8,504 bases of DNA from Selenomonas sp. (GCA_015265235.1 JABZYJ010000080.1:1-8504), one strand, 5' to 3'; counted from the first letter of the stretch, positions 1 through 6,771 are shown. Numbers and translations are program-made. Notes: generated from the sequence alone by a model not told the origin.

Positions 1-772
1 CATGGTTGCCATCAATGAGACTCTTGCCAATACGGAGGATACGAATATTCCATGGGTACGTGAAAAAATCCCAAACGCTATTTCTCGCAACCCATCGGTG
101 GAGGAAGTCGCTGCTTTGCAGCCGGATCTCGTTGCTGTTCCGGAATGGCTGCCGAAAGAGAATGTCGATGCAATACGAGACCTGAATATACCTGTCGTTG
201 TCTTTAGGTCCGCAGCCACCATCGACGATATCCATGAAAATATACGCTTGCTTGCTGCGGCTGTTGGAGAATCGGAGCGCGGGGAGAAGCTCATTAAGAA
301 AATGGAAGACAAACTTGCTGAGCTCCAAGAGAAAATTGCCTTGGTGCCGGAGGAGAAGAAACACAAGAGTATTGCGCTTATTTCCATTATGCCAAATTAT
401 GGCGGCGCAGGGTCTACCTTTGATGAGCTCTGTCGTTATACCGAGTCCATCAATGCAAAGGCTGCCGCAGGGAATCATATGGGAGAGGAGATGACAAAAG
501 AGCAGCTCATTGCTGCGAATCCTGACTACCTCTTCTTCCCGAGCCATGAAAACGCGGGGTCACGGGAAGAAGGGTTTGGCAAGCAGTACTTAGAAGACCC
601 TTCGCTGGCGCAGATGACGGCCATACGGGAAAAGCACATTGGACATCCGTGGGCACGATATGCCTACAATATTTCTCAAGATATTGTATTTGGCATACAG
701 GAGACCGCATGGATTCTTTATGGCGATGAATTCCGACCGTCGCGACAGGAGTTTTTGACGGCTGTGGAGTAA
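1..772 (+). CDS. ABC transporter substrate-binding protein, iron-siderophore/cobalamin class (5' end outside window)
   Basis: This is the C-terminal 256 residues of a periplasmic-binding-protein fold of the FepB/BtuF type (Peripla_BP_2 class), which captures a ferric siderophore, haem or corrinoid outside the membrane for an ABC importer. The evidence is the phrase SVEEVAALQPDLVAVPEW (about residues 32-49), typical of the first lobe, a long charged helix at about 90-117 that joins the lobes, and a second-lobe repeat MTKEQLIAANPDYLFFPS (164-181). The run QYLEDPSLAQMTAIRE (195-210) leads into the usual closing helix. Family members are generally 300-380 residues, so the signal peptide and N-terminal strands lie left of the window. 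The ATG at base 2 is probably internal. The gene ends in TAA and is followed by a terminator, so it is the last gene of its transcript. GC is near 50% in the lines I counted, below its neighbours. The ligand cannot be read from this fragment. Confidence 0.85.
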   Translation, partial: MVAINETLANTEDTNIPWVREKIPNAISRNPSVEEVAALQPDLVAVPEWLPKENVDAIRDLNIPVVVFRSAATIDDIHENIRLLAAAVGESERGEKLIKKMEDKLAELQEKIALVPEEKKHKSIALISIMPNYGGAGSTFDELCRYTESINAKAAAGNHMGEEMTKEQLIAANPDYLFFPSHENAGSREEGFGKQYLEDPSLAQMTAIREKHIGHPWARYAYNISQDIVFGIQETAWILYGDEFRPSRQEFLTAVE

Positions 773-836
773 ATCTACGCCGATCTGGCGCGTGTCGTTT
801 TATCCATGATTCCTTCATTTCCTTTTTCGGATAGAT

Positions 837-872
837 AACTCCCTCGGGCAGTCGCTTTGGGGGAGTTTTATT
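837..872 (+). terminator. Intrinsic (rho-independent) terminator after the binding-protein gene
   Basis: AACTCCC at 837-843 pairs perfectly with GGGAGTT at 861-867. The stem can extend inward through T844-G860 and C845-G859 and then three G-T wobbles, leaving a loop of about 7 bases. The right arm runs into TTTTATT (866-872), a usable U-tract. It lies 64 bases after the stop codon of the binding-protein gene and closes that transcript before the next promoter. Confidence 0.85.
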
Positions 873-930
873 GTGTGGTAGAATATAGGAGAATGATGCG
901 GATTCCCGTACGGCAAAGAGCGCGAATTTA

Positions 931-959
931 TTGACAGCACAGGGCGATTGAAATATAAT
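931..959 (+). promoter_or_regulatory. Perfect-consensus sigma-70/sigma-A promoter
   Basis: TTGACA at 931-936 and TATAAT at 954-959 are separated by exactly 17 bases, so both hexamers and the spacer match the consensus. The expected start of transcription is about 965-968, which leaves a leader of roughly 33 bases before the first ATG of the permease gene. It is the only strong promoter I can see before the eight-gene run. I see no clear operator over it, and an 8-base palindrome (CCGTACGG, 906-913) upstream is too short to call. An unusually strong match like this suggests high constitutive expression, or a repressor that binds nearby. Confidence 0.85.
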
Positions 960-976
960 ACAAAAGACGGCTATTT

Positions 977-1015
977 ATGCAGCCGCACTACGCTATGGAA
1001 TGGATGAGTTTATGA
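977..1015 (+). other. Possible 12-codon leader ORF overlapping the permease start
   Basis: An ATG at 977 opens a 12-codon frame (MQPHYAMEWMSL) that ends at TGA 1013-1015. That stop overlaps the in-frame ATG at 1012 (Met5 of the permease call) as ATGA, the arrangement used for translational coupling. The predicted transcript would place this ATG only about 11 bases from the 5' end, with no good Shine-Dalgarno. It could equally be chance. A short GC hairpin (CGGCT 968-972 with AGCCG 981-985) covers its start. Confidence 0.15.
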
Positions 1016-1671
1016 ATTTTGATATGAATCTCGTGGTCAATTCGTTCCCGCTCCTACTTATCGGTGCGGGGGTGACGATTCAGATCACGGTGCTCTCGAC
1101 GGCGATCGGTTTTGTGATCGGTCTGGTCGTGGGGGTTGCGCGCATCTCGCATCTGCGCCCGCTGCGCCTGCTCGCGGAGGTCTATGTGGAGTTTTTCCGC
1201 GGCACGCCGCTGCTCGTGCAGATTTTCCTCTTTTACTTTGCCCTTCCTGTGATTACGGGACAACGCATTGATCCGTTCATCGCGGCGATCTCCGCCTGCG
1301 GCATCAACTCCGGCGCGTATGTGGCGGAGATTTTTCGTGCGGGAATTCAGTCCGTGGATGAGGGGCAGATGGAGGCCGGGCGCTCGCTCGGTATGACGTG
1401 GCTGCAGACGATGCGCTACATCATCGTACCGCAGGCGTTCAAGCGCGTCATTCCACCGCTCGGCAACGAGTTCATCGCGATGCTGAAGGATTCGTCCCTT
1501 GTCTCCGTTATCGGCTTTGAGGAGCTGACGCGGCGCGGGCAGCTCATCATCGCAAAGACCTATGGGTCGTTTGAAATCTGGATGAGCGTCGCCGTGATCT
1601 ATCTCGTGATGACGCTGACGATCTCGCGCTTTGTCGCGTATCTGGAACGGAGGTGCCGCGTCCATGATTGA
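1000..1671 (+). CDS. Polar amino acid ABC transporter permease
   Basis: This is an inner-membrane permease of the HisM/GlnP family (223 residues; family members are commonly 215-250). It forms the translocation path for a polar amino acid such as glutamine, cystine, arginine or histidine. It carries the family's N-terminal TM region (about residues 14-47), the FRGTPLLVQIF segment (66-76) and the EAA loop that docks on the ATPase, which begins EAGRSLGMTWLQ at residue 125 and ends IVPQA at 142-146. Further hydrophobic segments lie near 165-173 and 192-213. The start is the first in-frame ATG after the promoter; in-frame ATGs at 1012 and 1024 are alternatives, and none has a clear Shine-Dalgarno. 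Its stop overlaps the ATPase start by 8 bases, so the two are translationally coupled. No substrate-binding protein gene is adjacent, which is unusual for this class. Substrate not assignable. Confidence 0.92.
   Translation: MDEFMNFDMNLVVNSFPLLLIGAGVTIQITVLSTAIGFVIGLVVGVARISHLRPLRLLAEVYVEFFRGTPLLVQIFLFYFALPVITGQRIDPFIAAISACGINSGAYVAEIFRAGIQSVDEGQMEAGRSLGMTWLQTMRYIIVPQAFKRVIPPLGNEFIAMLKDSSLVSVIGFEELTRRGQLIIAKTYGSFEIWMSVAVIYLVMTLTISRFVAYLERRCRVHD
1649..1653 (+). promoter_or_regulatory. Ribosome binding site deciding the ATPase start
   Basis: GGAGG lies inside the end of the permease gene, 10 bases before the ATG at 1664. It supports that ATG, which begins MIEIKGLCKSF as family members do, over a TTG further upstream in the same frame (1631). 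Confidence 0.75.
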
Positions 1672-2383
1672 GATTAAAGGACTGTGTAAGTCGTTCGGCG
1701 CGGATGAGGTGCTGAAGGGGATTGATCTCTCCATTGCGGAGAAGGAGGTCGTCGTTATCATTGGTCCTTCGGGGTCAGGCAAGAGCACGCTTCTGCGCTG
1801 CATGAATCATCTTGAGGAACCGACGGCGGGTGAGGTCACCATTGATGGGATTACACTTTCGGGTGAAGCGAATATCAATAAGGTGCGCGAAGAGGTTGGC
1901 ATGGTGTTCCAGCGGTTCAACCTGTTCCCGCACATGACGGTGCTCGATAACATCATGCTCGCCCCGATGAAGGTGAAGCATATCGCACGCGCCGATGCTG
2001 AGAAAACGGCGCGTGAGCTGCTTGCCCGTGTGGGGCTGGCGGAGAAGGCGGATGCCTATCCCGACAATCTCTCGGGCGGTCAGCAGCAGCGTGTTGCCAT
2101 TGCGCGTGCCCTCGCGATGCATCCGAAGGTGATGCTCTTCGATGAGCCGACGTCGGCACTCGACCCCGAGATGGTCGGCGAGGTGCTCGATGTCATGCGT
2201 GCCCTCGCCAATGAGGGTATGACGATGGTCATTGTGACACATGAGATGGGCTTTGCCCGGGAAGTCGGCGATCGTCTGCTGTTCGTGGACGAGGGCCGCA
2301 TCATTGAGTCAGGGCCGCCGCGTGAGATCTTCGAGCATCCGCAGGAGGAGCGTACGCGCAGCTTCCTGTCGAAGGTGCTCTGA
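1664..2383 (+). CDS. Polar amino acid ABC transporter ATP-binding protein
   Basis: A 239-residue ATPase of the GlnQ/HisP family; it drives the permease encoded just upstream from the cytoplasmic face. All canonical elements are intact: Walker A GPSGSGKST (34-42), Q-loop Q83 in VFQRFNLFPHMT, signature LSGGQQQR (136-143), Walker B VMLFDE (156-161), D-loop SALD (164-167) and the switch histidine H193 in VTHEMGFA. The FNLFPHMTVLDN stretch is characteristic of the polar amino acid subfamily. Length matches the family (about 240), and there is no extra regulatory domain. The family usually has QQFNLFPH where this has QRFNLFPH, a minor change next to the Q-loop. The gene overlaps the permease by 8 bases and is followed after 1 base by the GTG of the transporter gene, so three genes are tightly coupled. 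The specific amino acid is not determinable from the ATPase. Confidence 0.95.
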   Translation: MIEIKGLCKSFGADEVLKGIDLSIAEKEVVVIIGPSGSGKSTLLRCMNHLEEPTAGEVTIDGITLSGEANINKVREEVGMVFQRFNLFPHMTVLDNIMLAPMKVKHIARADAEKTARELLARVGLAEKADAYPDNLSGGQQQRVAIARALAMHPKVMLFDEPTSALDPEMVGEVLDVMRALANEGMTMVIVTHEMGFAREVGDRLLFVDEGRIIESGPPREIFEHPQEERTRSFLSKVL

Positions 2384-2384
2384 G

Positions 2385-3263
2385 GTGCGTCTGCGCGGGA
2401 GTTTGATGCTGCTGGCAGCGGCGTTCTTCTGGGGAACGACGTTCGTCGCACAGATTCTCGGAATGGAAGGGCTTGGCCCCTATACCTATGCGGCGTCGCG
2501 CTTTGCCCTCGGCACCCTGTTCATGACGGTGCTCTGGCTGCTGTATCGCGGAAAACGCACAGTTCAGCGGCAGGCGGGGACGTTCCGTTCGGGCTTTCGT
2601 GCCGGCATTCCTGTCGGTTTGGCGATGTTCGTCGGTGTGACGCTGCAGCAGGTGGCGCTTCTCTCGACGACGGCGGGTAAGACAGCGTTTATCACGACGC
2701 TCTACATCGTGTTGGTGCCGCTTGCGGCAGTGCTGCTTGGTCACCGTATCCGAGCGGTGCAGTGGGGCGGTGCTCTCCTTGCCTTTCTGGGCGTCTACTT
2801 TCTCTCCGCTTACGGGGAAACGACGCTGAATCAAGGGGATGTGCTTGTCTTTCTCTGTGCATTCTTCTGGATGGCGCAGATTCTGCTCATTGACCGCTTT
2901 GCCCGCATGGTGGACGCCATCGAGCTGTGCCTTATGGAGATGCTGGTCTGTACGCTCGGCAGCGCATTGCTCGCCGTATGCTTTGAGACCTGCACGTGGG
3001 CGGCGCTTTCGGCCGCCGCGCTCCCGATTGGCTATGCGGGCATCCTTTCCTGCGGTGTCGCATATACCTGTCAGATTTTGGGGCAGGCGCATGTCGAGCC
3101 GACGCAAGCGGCGATTCTCATGTCGATGGAGGCCGTATTTGCCGCCGTGGCAGGCTGGGCAGTCCTAGGGGAGACGATGAGCGCCGTGCAGGTGCTGGGC
3201 TGCGCGCTGCTGCTCGCGGGCGCGGTCATGGCACAGGCGACACCGAAAGCGTGTAGAGAATAA
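2385..3263 (+). CDS. EamA/DMT-family transporter (10 TM)
   Basis: An integral membrane protein of the drug/metabolite transporter superfamily, 292 residues, with two EamA repeats of about five TM helices each (about 5-140 and 150-285). Diagnostic stretches are WGTTFVAQ (16-23), TTAGKTAFITTLYIVLVPL (95-113) and the second-repeat counterpart SMEAVFAAVAGWAVLGE (247-263). Members export amino acids, metabolites or drugs, or import nucleotide sugars; the substrate here is unknown. I start it at GTG 2385, one base after the ATPase stop, because it begins VRLRGSLMLL as relatives do and has AAGG at 2372-2375 at good spacing. An ATG at 2406 has GGGAG only 4 bases away and would trim 7 residues. The frame stays open further left inside the ATPase gene, but that extension is Arg/Ser-rich and not membrane-like. 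Tight coupling to the amino acid importer makes an amino acid-related substrate possible, but this is inference. Confidence 0.9.
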   Translation: MRLRGSLMLLAAAFFWGTTFVAQILGMEGLGPYTYAASRFALGTLFMTVLWLLYRGKRTVQRQAGTFRSGFRAGIPVGLAMFVGVTLQQVALLSTTAGKTAFITTLYIVLVPLAAVLLGHRIRAVQWGGALLAFLGVYFLSAYGETTLNQGDVLVFLCAFFWMAQILLIDRFARMVDAIELCLMEMLVCTLGSALLAVCFETCTWAALSAAALPIGYAGILSCGVAYTCQILGQAHVEPTQAAILMSMEAVFAAVAGWAVLGETMSAVQVLGCALLLAGAVMAQATPKACRE

Positions 3264-3268
3264 GGAGG
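3262..3268 (+). promoter_or_regulatory. Strong ribosome binding site overlapping the upstream stop codon
   Basis: AAGGAGG begins inside the TAA stop of the EamA gene and sits 6 bases before the ATG at 3275. It fixes the start of the FtsZ-like gene and predicts strong translation, possibly by ribosomes that have just finished the upstream gene. Confidence 0.8.
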
Positions 3269-3274
3269 CGCGAT

Positions 3275-4255
3275 ATGCCGACTGAGGGAATTATTCAGGC
3301 GAAAATTACCATCAAGGTGGTCGGCGTGGGCGGCGGCGGCGGGAATATCCTGCGCAGTGTGCGTGAGAACTACGATCTCGATATGACACTCGTTGGGCTC
3401 AACTCGGATCTTCGCCAGCTGCATGCGCTCGAAAAACAGGGGATCACCGTGCTGCCCATCGGTGAAAAACTGACGCAGGGACGCGGCACGGGCGGCAGAG
3501 TCGAGGTCGGTGAGGAGGCAGCACGCAGCGAGGAAAAGGCGATTCGTCAGATGCTTGAGGGGACGGATCTCGTCATCATCACGGCGACGATGGGCGGCGG
3601 CCTCGGCACGGGGGCGGCACCTGTTGTGGCGGAGATCGCACACGATATGGGGATCCTCTCCATCGGCGTGGTGACGACGCCGTTCCACTTCGAGATGCCG
3701 CGCAAGATGCAGACGGCACAGGCGGGGATCGCACGGATGCAGGGCATGACGGATGCCTTCATCACGATGCGCAACGACAACCTCCTGAAGATTGCCCCCG
3801 ACCGCAAGATGTCGTTTGTCGATGCGTTCGCCCTTGCCGATGAGGTGCTGCGGCAGACCGTTGGCTGCGTGGCAGAGCTGATTTTGACCACGGGGGTCAT
3901 CAACGTTGATTTTGCCGATGTGACGACGATCTTTCGTCAGAGTGCATCGAGCGAAACCCTGCTCGCCATCGGTACCGATGAGACGCCGCAGAAGGCGGTG
4001 CGAAAGGCGATGGAGAGTCCGCTGCTCGACCGCAGTACGGCGGGCGCACGCGGCGTTGTCCTCAATCTCACGGGAGGCCCCGCGATGAGTCTGCGTGATG
4101 TGGATGAGGCCGTACGCTATATCCATGGGCACGCACATCCTGCGGTCAATATCATTGCAGGGCTGGTCGTGCAGGAGGACATGGCAGGAAAGGTGCAGGC
4201 GACGCTGGTCGCGACGGACTTTGACGAGAGCTATGTTCCGCCCGAGGAGGGCTGA
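3275..4255 (+). CDS. FtsZ-like tubulin-fold GTPase, divergent paralogue lacking the C-terminal tail
   Basis: A 326-residue member of the FtsZ/tubulin superfamily. Seen: nucleotide-binding loop IKVVGVGGGGGN (13-24), NSD (43-45, NTD in E. coli FtsZ), the glycine loop MGGGLGTGAAPVVAE (106-120), FHFE (137-140), RND (166-168) and the T7 catalytic loop NVDFAD (210-215), which completes the neighbouring subunit's active site in filaments. By alignment from memory to E. coli FtsZ, two phosphate-contacting loops are changed: GTGGRVE (71-77) for GAGANPE, and Leu110 for Thr108 of GGGTGTG. The protein ends at VPPEEG soon after the core, so it lacks the disordered linker and the C-terminal peptide that bind FtsA, ZipA and SepF. 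Canonical FtsZ is usually 350-400 residues. No division or murein genes adjoin it. I infer a GTP-binding, possibly polymerising paralogue rather than the main FtsZ; the function is unknown. A reduced sole FtsZ is the alternative. Confidence 0.88.
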   Translation: MPTEGIIQAKITIKVVGVGGGGGNILRSVRENYDLDMTLVGLNSDLRQLHALEKQGITVLPIGEKLTQGRGTGGRVEVGEEAARSEEKAIRQMLEGTDLVIITATMGGGLGTGAAPVVAEIAHDMGILSIGVVTTPFHFEMPRKMQTAQAGIARMQGMTDAFITMRNDNLLKIAPDRKMSFVDAFALADEVLRQTVGCVAELILTTGVINVDFADVTTIFRQSASSETLLAIGTDETPQKAVRKAMESPLLDRSTAGARGVVLNLTGGPAMSLRDVDEAVRYIHGHAHPAVNIIAGLVVQEDMAGKVQATLVATDFDESYVPPEEG

Positions 4256-4272
4256 GCGGGGCAATGTACGTG

Positions 4273-4280
4273 AAAGGAGG
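4273..4280 (+). promoter_or_regulatory. Ribosome binding site deciding the HD-protein start
   Basis: AAAGGAGG lies 7 bases before the ATG at 4288 and is one of the best Shine-Dalgarno matches in the window. It falls inside any ORF begun at the earlier in-frame ATG 4264, which makes 4288 the real start. Confidence 0.85.
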
Positions 4281-4287
4281 AACGCAG

Positions 4288-5073
4288 ATGGAAGAACTCC
4301 TGCATGAAATGCACACATGGATGAATGCCTATATGCGCTCCTTTCGTACCAACGACCCCGAGGTGATGCGCGGCATTCAGCTCAAGGAGATTCATACCGG
4401 CTATGTGACGGCACATGCCCGTGCACTTGCCAAGCATCTTGGGTGCTATGCGCACGATATGGCTATTGCTGAGATCATCGGACTCTTTCACGATGTGGGA
4501 CGCTTTCGCCAATATGCCCGCTATCGGACGTTCAACGATGCTGCGTCGGAGGATCACGCGGAGCTCGGCCTCAAGGTGCTCGCAGAGGAGAATATTCTCG
4601 CGCCGCTGAGTGATGCAGATGCAGAGGTGGTGCGCTTTGCGATCAAGTATCACAACAAGAAGGAGATCGCAGAGACGGACGATGAGCGAAAGCTGTTTTT
4701 TGCCCAAGTGATCCGTGATGCGGACAAGCTTGACATCTACCGCGTTCTCCTTCCATTCCTCACGCCGGAGGGCGCGGAGCAGGCACCGAACTTTGTTCCG
4801 TCGGACGCGGCGCAGGAGGTCAGCCCCGATTTCGTGGCGGACTTCGCGGCGGGACGACAGGCGGACTACTACCGTCTGCGCACGCACGGCGACCGCAAGA
4901 TTGTGCGGCTCATGTGGATCTATGACATCAACTTTATGTGGACGCTGCGCCGCATTGTGGAACGCGGCTATGTGGATGCCTTTATTGCGAGCCTTCCTGC
5001 GCAGGAGGGGATTGCCGAGGGGGTCGCACGTCTGCGCGCCTATATCGAACGACGCTGCGCACAGAACGATTGA
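4288..5073 (+). CDS. HD-superfamily metal-dependent phosphohydrolase, specificity unknown
   Basis: A soluble 261-residue protein with the HD-domain ligand set in order: His36 (KEIHTGYV), His68-Asp69 (GLFHDVGRF), His90 (SEDHAELG), His122 (KYHNK) and Asp144/Asp146 (RDADKLD). This His/His-Asp/His/His/Asp pattern fits a metal centre, possibly binuclear, that hydrolyses phosphate esters, often of nucleotides. The FHDVGRFRQY and RDADKLD phrases resemble a family of stand-alone HD proteins common in Bacillota that I know only as uncharacterised. The region after about 150 is helical and carries no second domain that I recognise. No signal peptide or membrane segment is apparent. It begins 32 bases after the FtsZ-like gene and 30 bases before glnS, so it is probably on the same transcript. 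A nucleotide phosphohydrolase beside a GTPase is suggestive but unproven; the substrate cannot be read from sequence. Confidence 0.88.
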   Translation: MEELLHEMHTWMNAYMRSFRTNDPEVMRGIQLKEIHTGYVTAHARALAKHLGCYAHDMAIAEIIGLFHDVGRFRQYARYRTFNDAASEDHAELGLKVLAEENILAPLSDADAEVVRFAIKYHNKKEIAETDDERKLFFAQVIRDADKLDIYRVLLPFLTPEGAEQAPNFVPSDAAQEVSPDFVADFAAGRQADYYRLRTHGDRKIVRLMWIYDINFMWTLRRIVERGYVDAFIASLPAQEGIAEGVARLRAYIERRCAQND

Positions 5074-5103
5074 TTGGAATTATACGGATAGAGGGATAGG
5101 AAC

Positions 5104-6771
5104 ATGGCGGACGTAAAGACATCGAATTTTATCCGAAATATCATCGACGAAGATCTGCGCGAAGGCCGGCATGCGGCAGGTATTCACACGCGGTTTCCGC
5201 CCGAGCCGAACGGCTATCTGCACATCGGACACGCAAAGTCCATCTGCCTCAATTTCGGTGTTGCCGAGGACTACAATGGACTCTGCAATCTGCGCTTTGA
5301 CGATACGAATCCGACGAAGGAGGATGTCGAGTATGTGGACTCCATTCAGGAGGACATCCGCTGGCTCGGCTTCTCATGGGGAGATCGGCGGTTCTATGCC
5401 TCAGACTATTTCGAGCGGCTGTATGAATATGCAGTCGAGCTGATTAAGAAGGGGCTTGCCTATGTGGACGATCTCACGGCGGAGGAGATCCGTGCCTACC
5501 GCGGTACGCTGACCGAGCCCGGTGTGGAGAGTCCGCATCGCGGGCGTTCGGTCGAGGAGAATCTGGATCTCTTCACGCGCATGCGTGCGGGGGAGTTTCC
5601 GGATGGAGCGCGCGTTTTGCGCGCCAAGATCGATATGGCGTCGCCGAATCTCGTCATGCGCGACCCCGTGATCTACCGCATTGCCCATGTGCCGCATCAT
5701 CGGACGGGCGATGCGTGGTGCATCTATCCGATGTACGACTTTGCCCATCCACTCTCGGATGCGATTGAGGGCATTACGCACTCGCTCTGTACGCTGGAGT
5801 TCGAGGAACATCGCCCCTTCTACGACTGGCTGCTCGAATCTCTGGGCTTCCCGGCGGGGGAGCGGCCGCGTCAGATCGAGTTCGCACGCCTGAATCTCTC
5901 GGGCGCGATCACGAGCAAGCGCAAGCTGCGTCAGCTCGTTGAGGAGGGGCATGTGCGCGGGTGGGACGATCCGCGTATGCCGACGATCTCGGGGATGCGG
6001 CGGCGCGGTTATCCGCCCGCAGCGGTCCGTGCGTTCTGTGAGGAGATCGGCGTCGCCAAGAGCAACAGCACGGTGGACAGCGCAATGCTCGAGCACTGCG
6101 TACGCGACGAGCTGAACCGCAACGCGCCGCGCATCATGGCGGTACTGCATCCGCTGAAACTCGTCATTACCAACTATCCCGAAGGCGAGACAGAGTATCT
6201 GCTCGCCGAGAACAGTCCGACGCACGGCGGGCAGCGGTACGTTCCCTTTGGGCGCGAGCTCTACATCGACCGTGAGGACTTTATGGAGGATGCGCCGAAG
6301 AAATTCTTCCGCCTGAAGCCGGGCGGCGAGGTGCGCCTCAAGCACGCCTATATCATCCGCTGTGAGGAAGTCGTAAAGGATGCGGCGGGCGAGATCACGG
6401 AGCTGCGCTGTACCTATGCGCCTGAGACACGGAGCGGCGGTACGGCGGCGAACCGCAAGGTGAAGGGGACGATCCAGTGGGTCGCGGCAGAGCACGCGCT
6501 CACGGCGGAGGTGCGTCTCTATGACAGTCTTCTGCGTACGGCAGAGGAGGGCGAGGAGGAGCCGGCGGACTTCATCGCGGCGCTCAACCCGCACTCGCTT
6601 GAGGTGCTGACCGACGCGAAGGTGGAGCCGAGCGTCCGTCTCACGGCGGCAGGGACGCGCTATCAGTTCCTGCGTGTCGGTTATTTTGTTGTTGACCCGG
6701 ACACCACGCCGGATCATATAGCGTTCAACCGCATCGTCGGGCTGAAGGATACGTGGAGCAAGATCAAGTAG
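5104..6771 (+). CDS. glnS: Glutaminyl-tRNA synthetase
   Basis: A cytoplasmic class I synthetase, 555 residues (E. coli GlnS is 554), that charges tRNA-Gln with glutamine at the expense of ATP. It aligns throughout with E. coli GlnS from memory: FIRNIIDEDL (9-18), FPPEPNGYLHIGHAKS with the HIGH motif at 40-43, RFDDTNP (64-70) with the glutamine-binding Asp66, CIYPMYDF (206-213) with Tyr211, GITHSLCTLEF (223-233), WDDPRMPTISGMRRRGY (287-303) and a C-terminal anticodon-binding double beta-barrel (about 345-550). The KMSKS-equivalent loop is ITSKRK (269-274), where E. coli has VMSKRK. The start at ATG 5104 has GAGGG at 5091-5095 and matches the family's N-terminus. Its presence implies direct glutaminylation rather than sole reliance on the GatCAB transamidation route that many Bacillota use. 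It is not discriminating GluRS: length, motifs and the tail domain are of GlnRS type. Confidence 0.97.
   Translation: MADVKTSNFIRNIIDEDLREGRHAAGIHTRFPPEPNGYLHIGHAKSICLNFGVAEDYNGLCNLRFDDTNPTKEDVEYVDSIQEDIRWLGFSWGDRRFYASDYFERLYEYAVELIKKGLAYVDDLTAEEIRAYRGTLTEPGVESPHRGRSVEENLDLFTRMRAGEFPDGARVLRAKIDMASPNLVMRDPVIYRIAHVPHHRTGDAWCIYPMYDFAHPLSDAIEGITHSLCTLEFEEHRPFYDWLLESLGFPAGERPRQIEFARLNLSGAITSKRKLRQLVEEGHVRGWDDPRMPTISGMRRRGYPPAAVRAFCEEIGVAKSNSTVDSAMLEHCVRDELNRNAPRIMAVLHPLKLVITNYPEGETEYLLAENSPTHGGQRYVPFGRELYIDREDFMEDAPKKFFRLKPGGEVRLKHAYIIRCEEVVKDAAGEITELRCTYAPETRSGGTAANRKVKGTIQWVAAEHALTAEVRLYDSLLRTAEEGEEEPADFIAALNPHSLEVLTDAKVEPSVRLTAAGTRYQFLRVGYFVVDPDTTPDHIAFNRIVGLKDTWSKIK

Noticed and set aside
906..913. 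CCGTACGG palindrome 17 bases upstream of the -35
   Set aside because: Eight bases is too short for a confident operator in GC-rich sequence, and no second copy is seen near the promoter.
893..934. 13-codon ORF (starts MMRIPV) with AGGAG upstream and a TGn-TAGAAT extended -10-like sequence at 876-884
   Set aside because: No matching -35 is present, the -10-like site sits directly behind the terminator, and the frame stops inside the -35 of the main promoter. It is too short to support without conservation data.
2241..2384. N-terminal extension of the EamA frame into the ATPase gene
   Set aside because: The extra 48 residues are Arg/Ser-rich and not membrane-like, and they overlap well-conserved ATPase sequence. 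GTG 2385 gives the family-like start.
3071..4318. 415-codon open frame on the minus strand opposite the FtsZ-like gene
   Set aside because: It lies antisense to a clear FtsZ-family gene, is Arg/His-rich without recognisable domains, and is explained by codon bias in GC-rich DNA.
5401..6717. 438-codon open frame on the minus strand opposite glnS
   Set aside because: It is fully antisense to glnS, which matches its family along its whole length. The translated product is Arg-rich and shows no known motif.
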